A stretch of DNA of 64,000 nt. Origin: Burkholderiales bacterium PBB6. GTDB taxonomy: Bacteria; Pseudomonadota; Gammaproteobacteria; Burkholderiales; Burkholderiaceae_C. Below are positions 60,598 to 64,000 of this stretch, one piece after another. The notes under the pieces were generated by a model. The model did no database searches. It had not been told where the DNA came from and saw only the letters and a program-made list of their open reading frames with translations. Position numbers and translations under genes: made by a program. Each line of letters starts with the position of its first letter. The stretch's first letter is position 1. The DNA lies in contig NKIH01000005.1 in assembly GCA_002255925.1 (NCBI GenBank), positions 124,001-188,000 on the forward strand, read 5' to 3'.

Positions 60598-62151
60598 TCA
60601 GTGCAGGGCCAGGCGTGCCTCGTGCAGCAGGGCTGTCAGGCCGGCGGCGTCAGCGGCCGTGCCAAAAACGTAGTTGTCTGGCCGCACCAGCGCCGCCACA
60701 CACGCGTGGCGCTTGAACCAGGCCGCCAGCACGCCGTCGGCCTCGCGGTCTTCGTGCTCGCTGAGCGCAAATACGCGCAGCGGCAGTCCGCCTTCGCCGA
60801 AGTCGCGCACCGCGTCTGCGGGCGCCACGCTCGGGCGCTGCAGCAGCAGCCGCCAGCCACCGCCCAGGCTGTCGTCCATACGCACGCGGTCGCCACCGGC
60901 GGCCACCAGCCACGGCTGCGGGCTCAAGGTGCCCCGCGCCGTGGTGTCGTGGGCAGACAGCAGGCCCTGCTCCAGGCGGGGCAGCACGTCTTGCCGCGGG
61001 GTGTCTTTGACGACGCCGCCGCAATCGGCCAACAAGCGGGCGTCACGGGCGCGGGCCAGGCCCACATCGCGTTCACAGATCAGCGCGCCCACGGCCTTGA
61101 TGCGGGTAGTGAGTTCACGCACATGCGCGCCGCGCTCTGCGCCGTAGCTGTCGAGCAGGCGCTCGGCAGCGCCGCCCTGCACCTCACCGCGCAGCACGCT
61201 GCCGAGCTTCCAGCACAGGTTGGCCACGTCACGGATGCCCTGGCACATGCCCTGCCCGAGGAACGGCGGCTGCATGTGCGCGGCATCACCGGCCAGGAAG
61301 ATGCGGCCAGCGCGCCAGCGTTCAGCCACCAGAGCGTGAAAGCGGTAGCTGGACTGGCGCCACAAGGTGCCGTCCTCCGGCTTCAACCATCGCGACAGCA
61401 GCGCCCAGGTGGCCTCCGGAGTGGCGGCCTGATGCGGGTCTTCGCCAGCCTTGAGCGAGATCTCCCAGCGGCGGTGGTTGCCCGGGCCGATCACCAGCGT
61501 GCAGGGGCGTTCGGGCTCGCAGTACTGCACGCTGGTGGTGGGCAGCTTGGCCAGGCCCTGCTCATTCACCAGCACATCCACCACCAGCCAGGGCTCGTCA
61601 AAATCCAGATCCACCAGCGGAATGCCCAGGCTGCCGCGCACGCCGCTGCTGCCACCGTCGCAGGCCAGCACCCACTTGGCTTCCAGCGCGTGCGTGGCGC
61701 CATCAGCCGAGCGGGTGTGCAGCAGCACGCCGTCACCGCGCTCGGCCACGTCGGTCACCGTCACGCCGAGCGCCACGGTCACGTTGGGCATCTCAGCCAC
61801 CCGGGCCCGCAAGGCGCGCTCCACCGGCGGCTGGGTGAACACCATCGAAGGCACATGGCCTTGCGGGTAAGGCGGCGCCACCATCGTCATGCGCCGGATG
61901 AGCTGGCCGTCCACACCAAAAAATTCGGACGGCGTGAAGGGCTCGCAGTACGGGGACACCGCCTCCAGCAGGCCGAGCTGCTGGAACACGCGCATGATCT
62001 CGTGGTCCAGCGCAATCGCGCGGGGGATCTCGTAGACCTCGGTCAGGCGATCGCCCACCCACACCTTCAGGCCCGCCTGGCCCAGCAGCGCAGCGGCGGT
62101 GGCGCCAGCGGGGCCGAAGCCCACGATGGCCACATCAAATGCGGTCGACAT
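60598..62151 (-). CDS. FAD-dependent aromatic hydroxylase (MhpA-like)
   Basis: 517 residues from ATG 62151. GxGxxG FAD site VAIVGFGPAGATAAALL (about 6-22), the DG motif ACDGGSSGVRGSLG, and the GD motif GDAAHMQPPFLGQGMCQGIRD that binds FAD ribose. The C-terminal ~120 residues form the thioredoxin-like domain of class A flavin hydroxylases such as MhpA (3-(3-hydroxyphenyl)propionate hydroxylase). It should ortho-hydroxylate a phenol using NAD(P)H and O2, giving the catechol substrate for the extradiol dioxygenase at 63034. The stop of the FAH gene lies 4 bp upstream. Confidence 0.9.
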   Translation of the reverse strand: MSTAFDVAIVGFGPAGATAAALLGQAGLKVWVGDRLTEVYEIPRAIALDHEIMRVFQQLGLLEAVSPYCEPFTPSEFFGVDGQLIRRMTMVAPPYPQGHVPSMVFTQPPVERALRARVAEMPNVTVALGVTVTDVAERGDGVLLHTRSADGATHALEAKWVLACDGGSSGVRGSLGIPLVDLDFDEPWLVVDVLVNEQGLAKLPTTSVQYCEPERPCTLVIGPGNHRRWEISLKAGEDPHQAATPEATWALLSRWLKPEDGTLWRQSSYRFHALVAERWRAGRIFLAGDAAHMQPPFLGQGMCQGIRDVANLCWKLGSVLRGEVQGGAAERLLDSYGAERGAHVRELTTRIKAVGALICERDVGLARARDARLLADCGGVVKDTPRQDVLPRLEQGLLSAHDTTARGTLSPQPWLVAAGGDRVRMDDSLGGGWRLLLQRPSVAPADAVRDFGEGGLPLRVFALSEHEDREADGVLAAWFKRHACVAALVRPDNYVFGTAADAAGLTALLHEARLALH

Positions 62152-62155
62152 CGAC

Positions 62156-62998
62156 TCAGGCCTCGTTGCTGATCGGGTTGACCAAGGTGCCGATGCGTTC
62201 GATCTCGACCTCGATGACATCGCCGGCCTTCATCCAGACCGGCGGTGTGCGGGCCTGGCCAACGCCGGCGGGTGTGCCCATGGCAATCACGTCGCCCGGC
62301 TCCAGCGTCATGCATTCCGACAGCAGCGAGATGGTTTCGGCAACGCCCCAGATCATGTCGCTGGTCGTGGCGTGCTGCATCACCTGGCCGTTCAGGCGGC
62401 TCTGGATGGTCAGGCCCGTGGCACCGGGGGCCAGCTCATCGGCCGTGACCAGCACCGGACCAAAACCACCGGTCGCATCGAAGTTCTTGCCGATGGTCCA
62501 CTGCGGGGTGCGCTTCTGATAGTCACGTACCGACATGTCGTTGAAGCAGGTGTAGCCAAACACGTGCTTGAGCGCATCGGCCTGCGACACGTGGCGCGGC
62601 ACCTTGGTGCCAATCACCAGCGCCAACTCGGCTTCGTAGTCGAACTTGGCCGAGACACGCGGCACCACGCCGGCCGCGCCGTGCGACAGCAAACTGCTCT
62701 TGCCGCGGTAGAAGAACCACGGGTATTCCGGCTTCTCGCGACCACCTTCCTTGGCATGGTCGAAGTAGTTCAGCCCCAGGCAGATGATCTTGCCCGGCTC
62801 GGGCACCAGCGGGGCCAGGGTCAGCTCGGCCAGCGGCACGCGCGGGGCGTCCGATGCCAGTGCGGCGCGGCCTGCGGCGAGCAAGTCGGTGCCCGCTTCA
62901 AGGGCGCGGCGCAAGTCGCTGGTCACGGGCACGACAAGGGCGCCGTCAAGCACGCCCACATGGGGCTGGCCGTCTTTCAGGTAGGTGGTGAATCGCAT
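62156..62998 (-). CDS. Fumarylacetoacetate hydrolase family protein
   Basis: 280 residues from ATG 62998. An N-terminal small domain (MRFTTYLKDGQPHVGVLDG) and the FAH catalytic domain with CLGLNYFDHAKEGG, the metal-site FDYEAELALVIG, FNDMSVRDYQKR, and GTPAGVGQARTPPVWMKAGD. Such enzymes hydrolyse acylpyruvates or hydrate/decarboxylate dienoic acids from meta-cleavage. It is sandwiched between the dioxygenase and hydroxylase genes, consistent with processing of the ring-fission product. Confidence 0.92.
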   Translation of the reverse strand: MRFTTYLKDGQPHVGVLDGALVVPVTSDLRRALEAGTDLLAAGRAALASDAPRVPLAELTLAPLVPEPGKIICLGLNYFDHAKEGGREKPEYPWFFYRGKSSLLSHGAAGVVPRVSAKFDYEAELALVIGTKVPRHVSQADALKHVFGYTCFNDMSVRDYQKRTPQWTIGKNFDATGGFGPVLVTADELAPGATGLTIQSRLNGQVMQHATTSDMIWGVAETISLLSECMTLEPGDVIAMGTPAGVGQARTPPVWMKAGDVIEVEIERIGTLVNPISNEA

Positions 62999-63033
62999 GT
63001 TGGTCTCCTGGGGGGTGTGTCTGTGTGTGTTGG

Positions 63034-63942
63034 TCAGCGGGCTGGCGCAAAGAAGACCGCCCGTTGGGCAGCCTTCAGTTCAGGCGTTGGCGGAATGGCA
63101 ATGCCCCACTGGTCGATGCGGCCGGGCGGCCAGGTCCAGTCGGTCGGGCTGCCGACTGGATAGCTATCGTCGATCTGCTCGACTTCCGCCGTGTACTCAA
63201 TGACGACGCCGAACGGATCGATGAAGTAGTTGAAGGCGTTGTCGCCCGGGCCATGACGGCCGGGGCCCCACTGGATGCCGTGACCGGCATCACGCATGCG
63301 ACCGCCGCCGCGCATCACGTCGTCCAGCGTGGGCACCACAAAGGCGATGTGGTTGAGCGCGTCGTTGTCGGTGTCACCGATCGCGAGCGAGTGGTGATCC
63401 GCGTTGCAGTTCATGAAGGCCATGATCCGGGTCCGGTCCGCCAGCACGAAGCCCAGCGCCTGCTCCAGAAACGTCCGGGTGAGCTCGACGGCGTGGCTGT
63501 TGAGCACGGCGTGCGCCAGGCGTTGCGGCCGGTCGGCCGGCGCGGGCTCATCAGGCGTGCGGCGGGCGTCGCCGTACACCACCTCGAACCGGCGCCCGTC
63601 GGCGTCACGAATCACCACACAGTGGCCACCCGCCGGGCCTGAGGCCGGTGTGCCGGCGGCCACTTCCACCACACCACCCGCCGCCAGCGTGGCCAACTCG
63701 ATCGCGCCAAGCGCCTCGGCCGTGCGGGCACGCAGGGTGATGTGCAGCAACTGCGGCGTGCCCGGGGCTTCGCTGAGTGCCAGCAAGTGATGGTCGGCGC
63801 CGCTGCCGCGCAGATACAGCACGCCGTCAGCACGGTCGGCCACCGTCAGGTGCCAGACCTGGGTGTAGAAGGTTTCCGCAGCGGCCAGGTCAGGGACGGT
63901 GAGGGCCACGCTGCGCAAGGCCTGAACAAGAGGTGATTTCAT
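63034..63942 (-). CDS. Type I extradiol (catechol 2,3-) dioxygenase, VOC family
   Basis: 302 residues from ATG 63942. Two VOC domains. The C-terminal one has the Fe(II) triad His144 (RLAHAVLNS), His198 (LNHIAFVVP) and Glu249 (VVIEYTAEVE), and an acid-base His in ADHHSLAIG (183-184), as in catechol 2,3-dioxygenases. It should cleave a catechol next to the diol (meta cleavage). Its start overlaps the stop of the gene at the window edge (ATGA). Confidence 0.9.
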   Translation of the reverse strand: MKSPLVQALRSVALTVPDLAAAETFYTQVWHLTVADRADGVLYLRGSGADHHLLALSEAPGTPQLLHITLRARTAEALGAIELATLAAGGVVEVAAGTPASGPAGGHCVVIRDADGRRFEVVYGDARRTPDEPAPADRPQRLAHAVLNSHAVELTRTFLEQALGFVLADRTRIMAFMNCNADHHSLAIGDTDNDALNHIAFVVPTLDDVMRGGGRMRDAGHGIQWGPGRHGPGDNAFNYFIDPFGVVIEYTAEVEQIDDSYPVGSPTDWTWPPGRIDQWGIAIPPTPELKAAQRAVFFAPAR

Positions 63943-64000
63943 GGGTGCTCCGTGGCCAGTGCGCTGCCGGCGCGTGGGCCGAGGAAACGACGGGCGTTGT
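63939..64000 (-). CDS. Amidohydrolase-like protein, last 19 codons only
   Basis: The minus strand reads NARRFLGPRAGSALATEHP then TGA at 63939, overlapping the dioxygenase ATG by 4 bp. NARRFLG is the typical last helix of amidohydrolase-2 (ACMSD-like) decarboxylases/hydrolases of aromatic catabolism. The rest lies beyond the window, so identity is tentative, but a coding sequence ending here is well supported by the overlap. Confidence 0.6.
   Translation of the reverse strand, partial: NARRFLGPRAGSALATEHP

Overview
The window is GC-rich, densely packed DNA from a free-living Gram-negative bacterium. The combination of a DUF4347 giant adhesin, TonB-dependent receptors, a Bug-type tripartite tricarboxylate receptor, NtrY/NtrC-like regulators and LacI-controlled glycoside loci fits a betaproteobacterium of the order Burkholderiales, probably the Roseateles/Rubrivivax/Leptothrix neighbourhood. 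That placement is inferred from gene content. No rRNA, tRNA, CRISPR array or intact insertion sequence was seen.

Layout. (1) 1-13.5 kb, minus strand: a type I-like secretion locus with a ~3,930-residue DUF4347/cadherin-like adhesin carrying eight 284-residue modules, a TolC-type lipoprotein and the start of another exported protein. (2) 13.7-17.0 kb: small housekeeping or unknown genes, namely a GreA/GreB-type factor, an HTH-only LuxR protein overlapping a CxxC protein, a glycine-zipper protein overlapping an FMN reductase, and a VOC protein. (3) 17.1-18.4 kb: an isolated PAAR plus a strongly shortened VgrG-like spike protein. (4) 18.4-27.1 kb: a seven-gene operon for a MacAB/TolC-like tripartite exporter (adaptor, ATPase, TolC, two FtsX-type permeases) with its own sigma-54 response regulator and NtrY-like kinase. 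A near-consensus sigma-54 promoter and an upstream inverted repeat precede it. (5) 27.3-28.2 kb: a DMT transporter.

(6) 28.4-39.3 kb: a LacI-controlled beta-glucoside operon (binding protein, two permeases, GH1, ATPase, GH5, TonB receptor) divergent from its regulator. (7) 39.3-40.3 kb: a degraded stretch with a thiolase remnant. (8) 40.3-57.0 kb: a second LacI locus. TonB receptor, GPH transporter, an unusual GH1-amidohydrolase fusion, exported esterase and GH78 alpha-rhamnosidase lie on the minus strand. LacI, rhamnulose-phosphate aldolase/lactaldehyde dehydrogenase, L-rhamnose isomerase and an FGGY kinase lie on the plus strand. Together these would import rhamnosylated glycosides, trim them in the cytoplasm and burn the L-rhamnose. 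(9) 57.0-64.0 kb: an aromatic catabolic operon (amidohydrolase end, extradiol dioxygenase, FAH-family hydrolase, flavin hydroxylase, Bug receptor, GST, alpha/beta hydrolase, LysR).

The most unusual items are the GH1-amidohydrolase fusion, the miniaturised VgrG/PAAR pair, and the paired operators and sigma-54 elements that tie each operon to its local regulator.
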